From assembly GCA_944384195.1 (NCBI GenBank), contig CALWSK010000013.1, positions 60,309-124,308 of the forward strand: a stretch of DNA of 64,000 bases, given 5' to 3'. Position 1 is the stretch's first letter. Every line of letters begins with the position of its first letter. A model generated the notes under the pieces. It was given only the letters and a program-made list of their open reading frames with translations. It was not told the origin of the DNA and did not search any database. A program made the position numbers and the translations under genes. Positions 19,060-28,031 of this stretch are shown piece after piece. The stretch comes from an uncultured Clostridia bacterium (GTDB taxonomy: Bacteria > Bacillota > Clostridia > Lachnospirales > CAG-274).

Positions 19060-20031
19060 ATGAAAGAGAGAAATCTTTTATTTGATAATATAAAGGGTAT
19101 TTTAATATTTCTAGTTGTATTTGGGCATAGCTTAGAATTATTAAAAGATAAGTATATATTAGCTAACATAATATATGCGTATATTTATATGTTTCATATG
19201 CCTTCATTTATATTTACATCTGGATATTTTTCAAAAAATCTAAAAAAATCTCAAGATAGTGCATTTGAAAAGTTTTTGTTACCTTTTCTTTTAATAACTA
19301 TTCCTTGGAATGTAGTGGGTTTTTTAATGGGAGTTAGTAATTATTCCTTTTTTACTCCAGCTTGGGCTATGTGGTATTTATTTAGTATGTTTTTATGGAA
19401 ATTAACATTACCATATTTAATAAAAATAAAAGGTATCTTTAAAATATCTCTTTTGCTTGGTATAACAGCTGGAATGTTTATGGAATTTAACTCTTTTATG
19501 TCTTTATCTAGAACATTTACTTTTTTACCTTATTTTTTGGCTGGATATTTTTTTGACGAGCATCTTATACAAAAAATAAGAGAAAAACCTAAAATTTTAG
19601 CTATATTAATATTTATTATAGTTTTCTTGATAGCTATTTATTTTTCAATTGCAAATGATATACCTATAGAAATATTATGGTTAGATAGACCATTTATAAA
19701 CCTTAATTATTCTATAAAATTAGGACTTATTATAAGAATTATACTTTATATAATAGGATTTTTAATGACATTTTCTATATTAAATTTAATAACTACTAAA
19801 AAAACTATATTCGCTAATATAGGTAGAAATACTTTATCTGTTTATCTTTTACATATATTTTTAATTGGGATGTTTTTTGGAATATCAAGATATATAAATA
19901 ATAATATTTTAAATTTAATTTTATCTTTTATTTTATCTATAATAGTAACTTATATTTTATCAAGAGATAAAATAAACAATTTAATAAATAAAATTTTAAG
20001 TTCTATTTCTAGAAAAGTTATGCATAAATAA
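19060..20031 (+). CDS. Acyltransferase-3 family membrane protein (O-acyltransferase)
   Basis: 323-aa integral membrane acyltransferase with about ten helices. The N-terminus has the family pattern DNIKGILIFLVVFGHSLEL, where the His of FGHS is the conserved catalytic residue, and MFHMPSFIFTSGYF follows. A C-terminal IGRNTLSVYLLHIF block is also typical. These enzymes move acetyl or other acyl groups from the cytoplasm to sugars outside, for example on teichoic acid, exopolysaccharide or peptidoglycan. The ATG at 19060 follows TAGGAGG. The neighbouring divergent SGNH hydrolase suggests a shared glycan-modifying role; this is inference. Confidence 0.87.
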   Translation: MKERNLLFDNIKGILIFLVVFGHSLELLKDKYILANIIYAYIYMFHMPSFIFTSGYFSKNLKKSQDSAFEKFLLPFLLITIPWNVVGFLMGVSNYSFFTPAWAMWYLFSMFLWKLTLPYLIKIKGIFKISLLLGITAGMFMEFNSFMSLSRTFTFLPYFLAGYFFDEHLIQKIREKPKILAILIFIIVFLIAIYFSIANDIPIEILWLDRPFINLNYSIKLGLIIRIILYIIGFLMTFSILNLITTKKTIFANIGRNTLSVYLLHIFLIGMFFGISRYINNNILNLILSFILSIIVTYILSRDKINNLINKILSSISRKVMHK

Positions 20032-20055
20032 AAACCATCAGGTTTACTGATGGTT
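20028..20055 (-). terminator. Terminator of the S41 protease operon
   Basis: AACCATCAG (20033-20041) pairs with CTGATGGTT (20047-20055); on the minus strand a TTTTTATTTAT run follows. It closes the minus-strand operon that ends at 20085. Confidence 0.75.
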
Positions 20056-20059
20056 CAAG

Positions 20060-20087
20060 ATAGTAGATATATTCTACTATTTTTTTA
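20060..20087 (+). terminator. Terminator of the acyltransferase gene
   Basis: ATAGTAGA (20060-20067) pairs with TCTACTAT (20073-20080), followed by seven T. Together with the preceding hairpin it forms a back-to-back pair between convergent genes. Confidence 0.75.
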
Positions 20088-21254
20088 TTTCCAATTATTT
20101 ATAGTTTCTATTGCTTTTTCTAATTGTAAATCTTTAGATGAATTTTCATCATTTAAAACTTTAATATCTGGCTCTATACCAGTACCATTAATGCAAATTC
20201 CATTTGGAGTATAGTATTTTGCTATAGTTACTTTAATTCCACTATCATCTGATAGTTTATATAAGTTTTGTACAACACCTTTTCCATATGTCTTTTCTCC
20301 TACGAGTTTACCAACTCCAAAATCTTTTACAGCTCCTGATAATACTTCTGATGCTGAAGCTGAATTTTCATTCACAAGAATAACTAAAGGTTTATTATAA
20401 TAATTTTCATCAGAATAACTATAATTCTTTTTACCATTTTTATCTTCTATATATGTTATAGTCCCTTTAGGTACTAACATATCTGTTATAGCTGTTGCCG
20501 TAGTTAATAATCCCCCTGGATTATTTCTTAAATCTATTATTAATCCTTTAGCATTACTTAGATTATTAAAAGCGTTTTTAAATTGTTCTGTAGTAACTCT
20601 ATCAAATTGTGATATACTTATATATCCTATATTATCTTGGAGCATATTATATTTTACTGTGGGTACGTCTATACTTTTTCTTGTAACAGTAAAATCAAGA
20701 GTTTTATTTTCTTTAGGTCTAGATACAGTTAAATTAACATTTGTTCCTTCTTCTCCTTTAATTTTTGCTAAAATATCCTTGTAAGAACTAGTTGTTATTT
20801 CCGAATTTTCAACCTTTAAAATAATATCTTCTACTTTAAGTCCTGCTTCTTCAGCTGGAGAACCTTCAAATACTTTATTTATTATCATTTTATTTTCATC
20901 ATTTAATCTTACTTCTATTCCAATTCCAACATAATTTCCTTCTGTATCTTGTAAAAATATATTAAGTTCTTCTTTTGTCATATAATAAGAGTAGGGGTCA
21001 TTTAAAGATATCACCATACCCTTATACATTGCTTCTTCTAAAAGTGATTTTTCATATTCATTTACATAATGTTTATCTATTATGTTTTCTATTTCTGAAA
21101 TTTTTTGAGATATACTTAAATCTTTTAATATATATTTTCTAAATATGTTAATTCCACTTACACTTATACTAATTACTAAAATTGTTATTATAACACCTAA
21201 TAGTATTCCCTTTAAAAAACTACCTCTATCATTTATTTTGCTTTGTCTTTGCAT
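20085..21254 (-). CDS. ctpA: C-terminal processing peptidase, S41 family
   Basis: 389-aa membrane-anchored, extracytoplasmic serine protease. One helix at about 14-36, a PDZ domain at about 95-180 (VGIGIEVR, GSPAEEAGLKVEDIILKV), and the S41 catalytic domain with LRNNPGGLLTTA, the Ser in VNENSASASEV near 298 and the catalytic Lys in GEKTYGKGVVQ. The C-terminus keeps KYYTPNGICINGTGIEPD. CtpA/CtpB proteases cut regulatory membrane proteins; CtpB acts in sigma-K activation during sporulation of Bacillus. The target here is unknown. ATG follows GAGAGGTGA. It is 17 bases downstream of the MATE gene. Confidence 0.93.
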   Translation of the reverse strand: MQRQSKINDRGSFLKGILLGVIITILVISISVSGINIFRKYILKDLSISQKISEIENIIDKHYVNEYEKSLLEEAMYKGMVISLNDPYSYYMTKEELNIFLQDTEGNYVGIGIEVRLNDENKMIINKVFEGSPAEEAGLKVEDIILKVENSEITTSSYKDILAKIKGEEGTNVNLTVSRPKENKTLDFTVTRKSIDVPTVKYNMLQDNIGYISISQFDRVTTEQFKNAFNNLSNAKGLIIDLRNNPGGLLTTATAITDMLVPKGTITYIEDKNGKKNYSYSDENYYNKPLVILVNENSASASEVLSGAVKDFGVGKLVGEKTYGKGVVQNLYKLSDDSGIKVTIAKYYTPNGICINGTGIEPDIKVLNDENSSKDLQLEKAIETINNWK

Positions 21255-21271
21255 ATTTTCACCTCTCTTTT

Positions 21272-22639
21272 TTAAACTAAAGTCTTAAGCCATTTACCTT
21301 TTTTTATCCTATTTGTACCAAAAAATACTTTAACAAATTCTTCAAAATATACCATAGAATATGTAATATATATTGGAAAATGCAAATAATAGGAACCTAA
21401 AAAGGCCATAGGAATAGCTATAAACCAAACTGTGCAGAAATCTAAAATAGCAGTATATGTAGTATCTCCACCACTTCTTAAAACTCCAACTATAGCTGTA
21501 TAGTTATAACTTTTAAATATTAAACCTATAGATACTATAAGTAATAGATATTTTGTATATTCTTTTACTTCTTCTTGAATATTAAATATATTTATTATAA
21601 AAGGGGAGGCTATATATAGCATAATTCCCATAATAAAACTAAATATAATAGTTAAAATTAAACATTTTTTAGCATATGTCTTAGCTTTTTCTATGTCTTT
21701 ATTTCCTAAAGTATTAGATAATAAAATACCACAACCACTTCCTATTGCTACTCCCATAACAGTAAAAAGATTTTGCACTGTACTTGTTATTTGTATAGCA
21801 GATTGAGCATTAGTACCACTAAATTTATATGCCATATTACAAATAGTAACACCTAAAGCCCAAAGTACTTCATTTATTATAACTGGTAAACAAATTTTAA
21901 TATATTGTATTATAAAATCTTTATTAAATTGTAAGTAATTTGTTATTTTAGTTATTATTGGCAATTTTTTATAAAATATGATTGAAAATTGACATATCAA
22001 TTCTATAGTCCTAGCAAGAAGAGTTGCTAAACCAGCACCAATTACTCCAAAATTTAGTATAAAAATAAAAATATAATTTAAAATTATATTACATATAAGA
22101 GCTATAAAAGTTGTAATCATAGGATATGAGGGTTTTTTTATAGCTTTTAAAATAGCATTTATACATACTGTTATCGATATTAGTATATAAGCAGGCGATA
22201 CAACTTTTAAATATTTTACGCTTTCTCTTATTACTTCTAAATCTTTAGAATATAAAGACATTAAATATTCAGGAATAAACATTATTAATGTAAAAAAGAA
22301 TAGGGCATTTAATATACTTAATATTAAACCAAACCCCATAACTTTATGAATGCCGTGTATGTCACCTTTACCAAAATATTGACCTATAAAAACACCAGCT
22401 CCGCTATTTATACCAAATAAAACTAGATTAAAAACAAAAAATATTTGGTTTGCAATTCCAACAGCAGTTATAGATACTTCGCCTAGTTGTCCTATCATAA
22501 AATTATCAACAAGATTTACAGAAGAATTTAAAAGCTCTTGAAATATTATAGGAATAACTAGAATAAATAAACTTTTAAAAAAAATTTTATCCTCTAAAAA
22601 TTCTTTTATATTATTTTTAAAAGTATTTGTTTTTATCAT
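21272..22639 (-). CDS. MATE-family multidrug/Na+ antiporter
   Basis: 455-aa integral membrane protein with about twelve helices in two MatE halves. The first contains SSVNLVDNFMIGQLGEVSIT and the second ESVWALG-like INEVLWALGVTICNMAYKFS and GSGCGILLSNTLG. These are cation-coupled exporters of drugs and metabolites in the cytoplasmic membrane; the substrate cannot be inferred. The ATG follows TTGGAGG. It lies between two small unknown genes upstream and the S41 protease downstream, all on the minus strand with no clear terminator between them. Confidence 0.92.
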   Translation of the reverse strand: MIKTNTFKNNIKEFLEDKIFFKSLFILVIPIIFQELLNSSVNLVDNFMIGQLGEVSITAVGIANQIFFVFNLVLFGINSGAGVFIGQYFGKGDIHGIHKVMGFGLILSILNALFFFTLIMFIPEYLMSLYSKDLEVIRESVKYLKVVSPAYILISITVCINAILKAIKKPSYPMITTFIALICNIILNYIFIFILNFGVIGAGLATLLARTIELICQFSIIFYKKLPIITKITNYLQFNKDFIIQYIKICLPVIINEVLWALGVTICNMAYKFSGTNAQSAIQITSTVQNLFTVMGVAIGSGCGILLSNTLGNKDIEKAKTYAKKCLILTIIFSFIMGIMLYIASPFIINIFNIQEEVKEYTKYLLLIVSIGLIFKSYNYTAIVGVLRSGGDTTYTAILDFCTVWFIAIPMAFLGSYYLHFPIYITYSMVYFEEFVKVFFGTNRIKKGKWLKTLV

Positions 22640-22700
22640 ATAAAACCTCCAAGTTTATTATCTAGTTAATTTTATCATTAATTTATACTAAATGCAATAA

Positions 22701-22973
22701 TTAAACCATATTTAAAACTATGTCTAAGATGCTTAAAAATTGTTTTTTTTCATTTGGATTTAATTTTTCTACTATTGTATCTATTAATAGTTTTGTTTGT
22801 TTAGAACTCAAGCCTTGTTTACCGGCATTTCTTTTATAAAATTCCATTATATGTAATATAGCAGTATTAGAATCTTGATTTTTTATATTCTCTGATAAAA
22901 TTTGAAATTCTTTTAAAGTTTCTTTGTTTAAATCTTTAAATACATCTTGCTCAAATAAATTTTTATAATCCAT
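22701..22973 (-). CDS. Small protein of unknown function (90 aa)
   Basis: Not recognised. The product is mostly helical and charged, with no signal peptide or membrane segment. It reads as two amphipathic helical hairpins, ending in NPNEKKQFLSILDIVLNMV. The gene starts inside the 3' end of the upstream 126-aa gene (11-base overlap) behind AAAGGAG, so the two are co-translated and probably interact. Codon use matches the neighbours. About 60 bases separate it from the MATE gene. Confidence 0.7.
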   Translation of the reverse strand: MDYKNLFEQDVFKDLNKETLKEFQILSENIKNQDSNTAILHIMEFYKRNAGKQGLSSKQTKLLIDTIVEKLNPNEKKQFLSILDIVLNMV

Positions 22974-23343
22974 TTTTTTCTCCTTTATTTTTTACTATTT
23001 CATTTATTTCTAAAAATTTTAATAATACATCTACCATATATTTTTTATCTTCATTTATATTTGATTTTATTGTATCTATAGTTTCTTTTTTTAAATCAAA
23101 TACTTGATTAGTAGATATTGTATTATAAGATAATTTATAATCATTTATAAATTGACTTATTTCTATTGTGTTTATTATTTTATCTAAAATAGGGGAGTTT
23201 TGATTAGATAAATAAGGCAACATATTTTTTACCATAGTTACTTGATTAGAATTTGTTTTTAATAGTTTATTAGAATTATCTTTAGGTTTATTTAAGATGC
23301 TAGATAAAAGTTGTAAGTTATCTGTATTTAGATTATTAGACAT
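22963..23343 (-). CDS. Small protein of unknown function (126 aa)
   Basis: Not recognised. Hydrophilic helical protein without signal or membrane segment. The MVKNMLPYLSNQNSPILDKI segment (about 36-55) recalls small clostridial helical proteins of unknown role with a (K)LLPYL motif, but I cannot name a family. ATG follows AAGGAG. It is the first gene of a likely operon with the 90-aa protein, and possibly the MATE exporter and S41 protease. The upstream region holds a perfect ATTTCGCGAAAT palindrome. Confidence 0.7.
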   Translation of the reverse strand: MSNNLNTDNLQLLSSILNKPKDNSNKLLKTNSNQVTMVKNMLPYLSNQNSPILDKIINTIEISQFINDYKLSYNTISTNQVFDLKKETIDTIKSNINEDKKYMVDVLLKFLEINEIVKNKGEKNGL

Positions 23344-23478
23344 ATAAAATTCTCCTTAATATAGTGGTTAATAAATAATATGATAATTATCTTAAATAAA
23401 TACTAAAATTTATAAAAGAGTTTATCTGTTTAAAATTTCGCGAAATAAACCTTTTAAGAATAGTTGATTGTAAAAATT

Positions 23479-23503
23479 AAAAAGCCATATTATATGGCCT
23501 TAA
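23479..23503 (-). terminator. Terminator of the fliK-like/gatCAB operon
   Basis: GCCATAT (23484-23490) and ATATGGC (23492-23498) form a stem around one base, extended by AA/TT; on the minus strand TTTTTAATTTTTA follows. It overlaps the end of gatB. Confidence 0.75.
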
Positions 23504-24885
23504 TTTATTATATCTATTAATATATTATTTACTATATTTGCATTTGCTCTATAATCTAATTTTTTTAAAGTAGCTCCAAGCAAAAATTTTAATGATTTTA
23601 AATTACCATTTTTATAATCATCTAAAGCTTTTTTATTTTCTTCTAAAACTATATCAATAGCATCTTTTATTATATTTTCATCATCTATTAAGTATAAATC
23701 ATTTTTTTCTATATATTCCTCTGGATTTTGATTATTCTTTAATATTTCATAAAAAGTTTTCTTATAAGTATCTCTAGTTATTTTTTCATCTAAAAATATA
23801 TTTATTAGATTAGCTATATAAGTAATATTTAAATTTTTAATATCTATATTTTCTTTATTTAATATTTTTAAAAATTCTCCACAAATTAAATTTATAACTT
23901 CTCTTGGATTTTTCGTTTTAACACATAAAGCTTCAAATATTGAGTAAAATAATATATTTTCAAATAAAATATCTATTTCATCATCACTTATATTATATTT
24001 AGTTTTATAAAATACCCTTTTTTCATTTGGTAATATAGGAAGATTTTTTCTTATATTTTCTATAAAATCATCTTCAATATAAATTTCTTTAATATCAACT
24101 TCTTTTAAATATTTATAATCTTTTATAGTTTCTTTATTTCTCATAAAAATTGTTTTATTTTTATTTTCATCAAAACATCTTGTATGTTCTAATATAATAT
24201 TATTTTCTTCTAATAGTTTTATTTGTCTTTCTTGTTCGTATAAAATGGCATTTTTTATAGATTTAAAAGAACCTACATTTTTTATTTCTACTCTATTCCC
24301 TAACAAATTATCCTTAGAAACAGAAATATTTATATCTACACGCATAGAACCTTCTTCAATTTTAGCATCTGAAATATCTAAAAATAAAAGAATTTCTCTA
24401 AGACTTTTTAAAAATTCTATAACTTCTTCATAACTTGTGAAATCAGGTTCTGTTACTATCTCAAGCAAAGGTATACCACAACGATTAAAATCTATATTAT
24501 CACCTTTAGTTTTTCCAGCATCTTCTTCTATATGTATTTCTTTAATATTTATTATTTTATTTTCAATTTGTAAATTACCATTTCTTAAGACAGGATTAAA
24601 AAATTGAGTAGTTTGAAATCCTTTTGGTAAGTCTTTATAAAAATAATGCTTCCTATCAAAACTAATAATATTACTAATATCAGAAGAAAGAGCTAAACCA
24701 AGCTTTATAGCAAGATGTAAAACTTCTTTCTTATTAAATTTAGGTAAAGTACCGGCCATACCAAGACAAATAGGACAAGTATTTAGATTTGAGCTAGCAT
24801 TAAAATTAGTTTTACAATTACAAAATAATTTTTTTAATGTTTTTAATTCTATATGAATTTCTAATCCAATAGTAGTTTTATACAT
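23500..24885 (-). CDS. gatB: Asp-tRNA(Asn)/Glu-tRNA(Gln) amidotransferase subunit B, divergent
   Basis: 461-aa GatB, which binds the misacylated tRNA and activates it for amidation. The cradle domain starts TTIGLEIHIELKT. The zinc ligands Cys22, Cys24, Cys37 and Cys40 are present in FCNCK and NTCPICLG. SFDRKHYFYKDLPKGFQTTQF and RCGIPLLEIVTEPDF follow. The C-terminal helical and tail domains are present, with LKFLLGATLKK near the end. Several usually fixed residues differ, for example FNASSNLNT in place of FGxxPNT. It is 11 bases downstream of gatA. Divergence suggests either a fast-evolving lineage or a second, non-standard copy. Confidence 0.92.
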   Translation of the reverse strand: MYKTTIGLEIHIELKTLKKLFCNCKTNFNASSNLNTCPICLGMAGTLPKFNKKEVLHLAIKLGLALSSDISNIISFDRKHYFYKDLPKGFQTTQFFNPVLRNGNLQIENKIINIKEIHIEEDAGKTKGDNIDFNRCGIPLLEIVTEPDFTSYEEVIEFLKSLREILLFLDISDAKIEEGSMRVDINISVSKDNLLGNRVEIKNVGSFKSIKNAILYEQERQIKLLEENNIILEHTRCFDENKNKTIFMRNKETIKDYKYLKEVDIKEIYIEDDFIENIRKNLPILPNEKRVFYKTKYNISDDEIDILFENILFYSIFEALCVKTKNPREVINLICGEFLKILNKENIDIKNLNITYIANLINIFLDEKITRDTYKKTFYEILKNNQNPEEYIEKNDLYLIDDENIIKDAIDIVLEENKKALDDYKNGNLKSLKFLLGATLKKLDYRANANIVNNILIDIIN

Positions 24886-24896
24886 AAATTAACTCC

Positions 24897-26288
24897 TTAT
24901 ATCTTAGGTTTTTTAAGATGAAAATCTGTATTTTCTTGAAAATGTATGGCTAAATTTAATAATAAATCATCATTTAGATTTTTAGAAATAATTTGCATAC
25001 CTATAGGCATATTATTTCTATCAAAACCACAAGGTATAGATATAGATGGAGTTTTAGTAAGATTAGAACCTATAAGAAAAATATCAGTATTAAAATTCTC
25101 ATTATAAGAAAAAGCAGTTTTAGGAGTAGTCGGCATAATAATAACATCATATTTGTCTAAATAATAGCTATATATTTTATTTATATATTGCTTACTTTTT
25201 AATGCTTTGTCATAATAGTCTGTATAGTTTAAAATATAATTACCATACATTATACGTTTTTTTACTTCTTTGCCAAAAAGCTTTGTTCTGCTACTTATAC
25301 ATATATCTTCATAAGAATCATCTTCAAAATAATTACTAAAATTAAAATTATCATATCTAGCCATATTAGAAACAGCATAGACACTAGATAATACTTGATA
25401 AGTTGGTGTTACATAATCTAAAATATTAAAGTTTATTTCTTCTATTTTACAATTTTTAAATATTTTAATAGCATCTAAAACACAACTTGCAACGTCATCA
25501 TCACTATAATCTAAAAAGTTTTTACAGATACCTATTTTAAGACTAGAAATATTTAAATCTCTAAAATTATAATATATAGTTGTATCATCATTTTTATCTT
25601 TTCCAGAAATAATTTTCATAATATTTAAACAATCTATAGCATCTTTAGTTATAGGACAAATTTGGTCAAATTCTGGAGCAAATCCTATAAGACCATATCT
25701 AGAAATAATGCCATAACTAGGTTTTATAGAAGTTTGGTTACAAAAAGAAGCTGGTTGTCTTGCCGAACCTCCAGTATCAGAACCTAAAGTGCATATAGCT
25801 TCATTATATGCAAGACTGCTAACACAACCACTACTAGAACCTCCAGTAGTTTTTTCTATATCCCAAGGATTTTTGCATTTACCATAATAAGAAGTAATAC
25901 CCATATCTCCCATAGCAAATTCATCTAAATTTAGTTTTCCAATTATTATAGCTCCTTCTTTTTCTAGCTTATCTATAACTGTAGCATTATAATATGGAAT
26001 ATAATTTTCTAGCATTTTAGATGCACTTGTTGTTTTTATATCTTTAGTGCAAATATTATCTTTTATAGAAATTGGTACACCTGCTAAAATAGAAATTTCT
26101 TCCTTATTATCAATTTTCTTTTGTATTTCTAAAGCTCTTTTATAAGAATAATCTTTACATAATGATATATAAGAATTACCTTTATCTTCAAAATCTTTAA
26201 AAAATTCATCTAAAACTTCTTTACAACTAATGTTTCTATTTCTTATTTCTAAGCCTATATTAGTTGCCGTCATATTCATTAAATTCAT
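24897..26288 (-). CDS. gatA: Asp-tRNA(Asn)/Glu-tRNA(Gln) amidotransferase subunit A
   Basis: 463-aa amidase-signature protein that releases ammonia from glutamine for the GatB reaction. The Ser-cisSer-Lys triad is intact: Lys76 in VPISIKDNIC, Ser in GGSSSGC (about 151) and Ser in GSDTGGSARQP (about 175). FAMGDMGITSYYG and RYGLIGFAPEFDQICPITK are also typical. Motif drift such as SARQPASFCNQTS (usually SIRQPAAFCGVVG) shows it is divergent. The ATG at 26288 follows GGAG and lies inside gatC (29-base overlap), so translation is coupled. Confidence 0.94.
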   Translation of the reverse strand: MNLMNMTATNIGLEIRNRNISCKEVLDEFFKDFEDKGNSYISLCKDYSYKRALEIQKKIDNKEEISILAGVPISIKDNICTKDIKTTSASKMLENYIPYYNATVIDKLEKEGAIIIGKLNLDEFAMGDMGITSYYGKCKNPWDIEKTTGGSSSGCVSSLAYNEAICTLGSDTGGSARQPASFCNQTSIKPSYGIISRYGLIGFAPEFDQICPITKDAIDCLNIMKIISGKDKNDDTTIYYNFRDLNISSLKIGICKNFLDYSDDDVASCVLDAIKIFKNCKIEEINFNILDYVTPTYQVLSSVYAVSNMARYDNFNFSNYFEDDSYEDICISSRTKLFGKEVKKRIMYGNYILNYTDYYDKALKSKQYINKIYSYYLDKYDVIIMPTTPKTAFSYNENFNTDIFLIGSNLTKTPSISIPCGFDRNNMPIGMQIISKNLNDDLLLNLAIHFQENTDFHLKKPKI

Positions 26289-26430
26289 AGTTAAACTCCA
26301 TTTCTAAATTATCAAATACTTTAGCATTATTTAACATTAAATCAAATTTTTCTAAGATATATTGTTTTTCTTCTAAAGATATATTAAATTTACATTGTTT
26401 TTCTAATAAATCAAAATCTATATTTTTCAT
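26260..26430 (-). CDS. gatC: Short GatC subunit of the tRNA amidotransferase (56 aa)
   Basis: A 56-codon gene between the FliK-like gene and gatA. It begins MKNIDFDLLEKQC and has the two-helix layout ISLEEKQYILEKFDLML followed by VFDNLEMEFNY, matching the first half of GatC (helix with S/E-E-E, then a long helix ending near the inter-domain linker). Usual GatC is about 95 aa, so the C-terminal arm that packs on GatB is missing. The ATG follows a strong AAGGAGG, the gene overlaps gatA by 29 bases, and its place immediately before gatA is the canonical one. The family call is therefore made from position plus weak sequence likeness. Confidence 0.7.
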   Translation of the reverse strand: MKNIDFDLLEKQCKFNISLEEKQYILEKFDLMLNNAKVFDNLEMEFNYEFNEYDGN

Positions 26431-26441
26431 AAGAATCCTCC

Positions 26442-27866
26442 TTAAGCTTTAGCATTAAAAGAACTAAGTTTTATATTATCGTTAGCTTTATTTTTATAAT
26501 TTGTAATAATATTAAATTTTTCATCTAATTTTTTAACAACAACATCTTTTAATAATAAATTTTTTTCTTTAAGGTATTCATCTAACATAAATATATTATC
26601 TCTTAAAAATTTTATATTATCTTCATCTTCTAGCCTAAATTGGCAATATATATTATTATCTATTTTATCTATATAAGCTTCTAGCTTTCCTATATTAACA
26701 AGATTTAAAGATAAAAGAGCAGAACAATTATTCCCTTTTTTATTTTTAGAATTTTTCTTATCTGAAAAAACAAATAGTTCGGTATTTGTAGGATTATTAT
26801 TTATCATAATAGGTATTTGCAAAAATATACCATCTTTTATGTTAGACATAAAACTTAGATTTTTTTCAACATCTGAAATATTATCTAAAATTTTGTCAGA
26901 ATTTATACCTAACTCCCCTATTTCCTTTTTAATTTTATGTGTTATAGAATTTATCTCATTATAAAACTCTCCTATATCTTCCATATTATTTTTATCTAAA
27001 TTAAAAGTAAATTTGTCTTCAAATCTTTTATTTATAAATTCAATATTTTTAAATGTTTTTTCAAATTCTGGTTTTAACTTTTTATTATTAAATGTAAATA
27101 ATAGAGCATCTTTAATTATATTAAATTCTTGTTTTGACAAAGTTTCAAATTTTGTTTTTACATCCAAACTAAATAAATTTTTAAAATTATCTTTATTTAT
27201 ATTCTCTTTATAAAATATATCTTTTATTATATTTAATTTATTCTTATCAAAGATAATATCTTTTGATATAACTTCGTCTAATATATTTATAATATCTTTT
27301 GTATTATTATTTTGAAGTTTTGAAAATACTTCTTTTTTTATATTATTATTTATATTATTTAAAAACTCTTTAGCCAATATAACATCTTTAGAAAAATTTT
27401 CTCCTCTAAAAACATTATCTAATAAATATATTGTTTCTTCACTATCTATTAATGATTTAAATAAATTTTCTATTTCTTTATTTAAATCTGCTTCTTTAAA
27501 AATATATTTTTCTATTTGATTTATATTTTCTTTAGTTGGTTGCATTTTATTACTTATTAAAAATAAAGCTTTTTCTACACTATCAGAACTACTCATTTTA
27601 TTAGTTTGTATCATAGTTTTAATGTTAGTATCTGTAAGAGTTATAGAATTTTTAATAAGAATATCTAATAATTTTATATTTTCTTTAGTAGGAGTAAGAT
27701 TTAAATTATTTAAAATAAGTTTTATTTCATCAGTTAAACTAATATCTAAATTTTCTGTTTTTATACTTTCTACTAGATTATTTTCTATATTTAATTTTTT
27801 ATCCCCTACAGTATTTAAAAAATTATTTTTTATAAAACCACTTAAAATATTATTATTAATATCCAT
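26442..27866 (-). CDS. FliK-like protein (YlqG type), function unclear
   Basis: 474-aa hydrophilic, helical protein with no signal or membrane segment. The N-terminal half repeats a TPTKENIKLLDILI / QPTKENINQIEKYI motif (about 58 and 109). The last 110 residues (IFLQIPIMIN, ALLSLNLVNIGKLEAYIDKI, CQFRLEDEDNIKFLRDNIFMLDEYLKE) follow the pattern of the FliK hook-length control C-terminal domain. Similar FliK-like proteins without flagellar genes nearby are known in Bacillus (YlqG). No flagellar gene is present in the window. It is the first gene of an operon with gatCAB, 11 bases before gatC. The role is unknown. Confidence 0.65.
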   Translation of the reverse strand: MDINNNILSGFIKNNFLNTVGDKKLNIENNLVESIKTENLDISLTDEIKLILNNLNLTPTKENIKLLDILIKNSITLTDTNIKTMIQTNKMSSSDSVEKALFLISNKMQPTKENINQIEKYIFKEADLNKEIENLFKSLIDSEETIYLLDNVFRGENFSKDVILAKEFLNNINNNIKKEVFSKLQNNNTKDIINILDEVISKDIIFDKNKLNIIKDIFYKENINKDNFKNLFSLDVKTKFETLSKQEFNIIKDALLFTFNNKKLKPEFEKTFKNIEFINKRFEDKFTFNLDKNNMEDIGEFYNEINSITHKIKKEIGELGINSDKILDNISDVEKNLSFMSNIKDGIFLQIPIMINNNPTNTELFVFSDKKNSKNKKGNNCSALLSLNLVNIGKLEAYIDKIDNNIYCQFRLEDEDNIKFLRDNIFMLDEYLKEKNLLLKDVVVKKLDEKFNIITNYKNKANDNIKLSSFNAKA

Positions 27867-27903
27867 AAAATTCCCCCTAGTCTAAAGTATTATTATATAA
27901 AAT

Positions 27904-27932
27904 ATATTATATAAAAAGTTTTTAATTGTCAA
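27904..27932 (-). promoter_or_regulatory. Sigma-A promoter for the fliK-like/gatCAB operon
   Basis: On the minus strand TTGACA (27927-27932) is followed after 17 bases by TAATAT (27904-27909); a TATAAT two bases nearer (27906-27911, spacer 15) is an alternative. About 40 bases remain to the start codon. Confidence 0.6.
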
Positions 27933-28002
27933 CTAATCTAGAAATTATGTAAGTTTTTAAATATTTTTGTATAAAAGTTTTAAAAAAATTTTTATATTTT
28001 AG

Positions 28003-28031
28003 TTGAAAATATTTATAAAATATATTAAAAT
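28003..28031 (+). promoter_or_regulatory. Sigma-A promoter for rsmH-ftsL-ftsI
   Basis: TTGAAA (28003-28008), 17-base spacer, TAAAAT (28026-28031). It leaves a leader of about 78 bases before rsmH. No mraZ gene or MraZ-type repeats (GTGGG) are seen in the 249-base divergent region 27867-28115. Confidence 0.65.

Noticed and set aside
23382..23391. GATAATTATC palindrome before the 126-aa gene as a Fur box
   Set aside because: Only ten bases match, the 7-1-7 arrangement is incomplete, and no neighbouring gene concerns iron. In DNA this AT-rich such a match is expected by chance.
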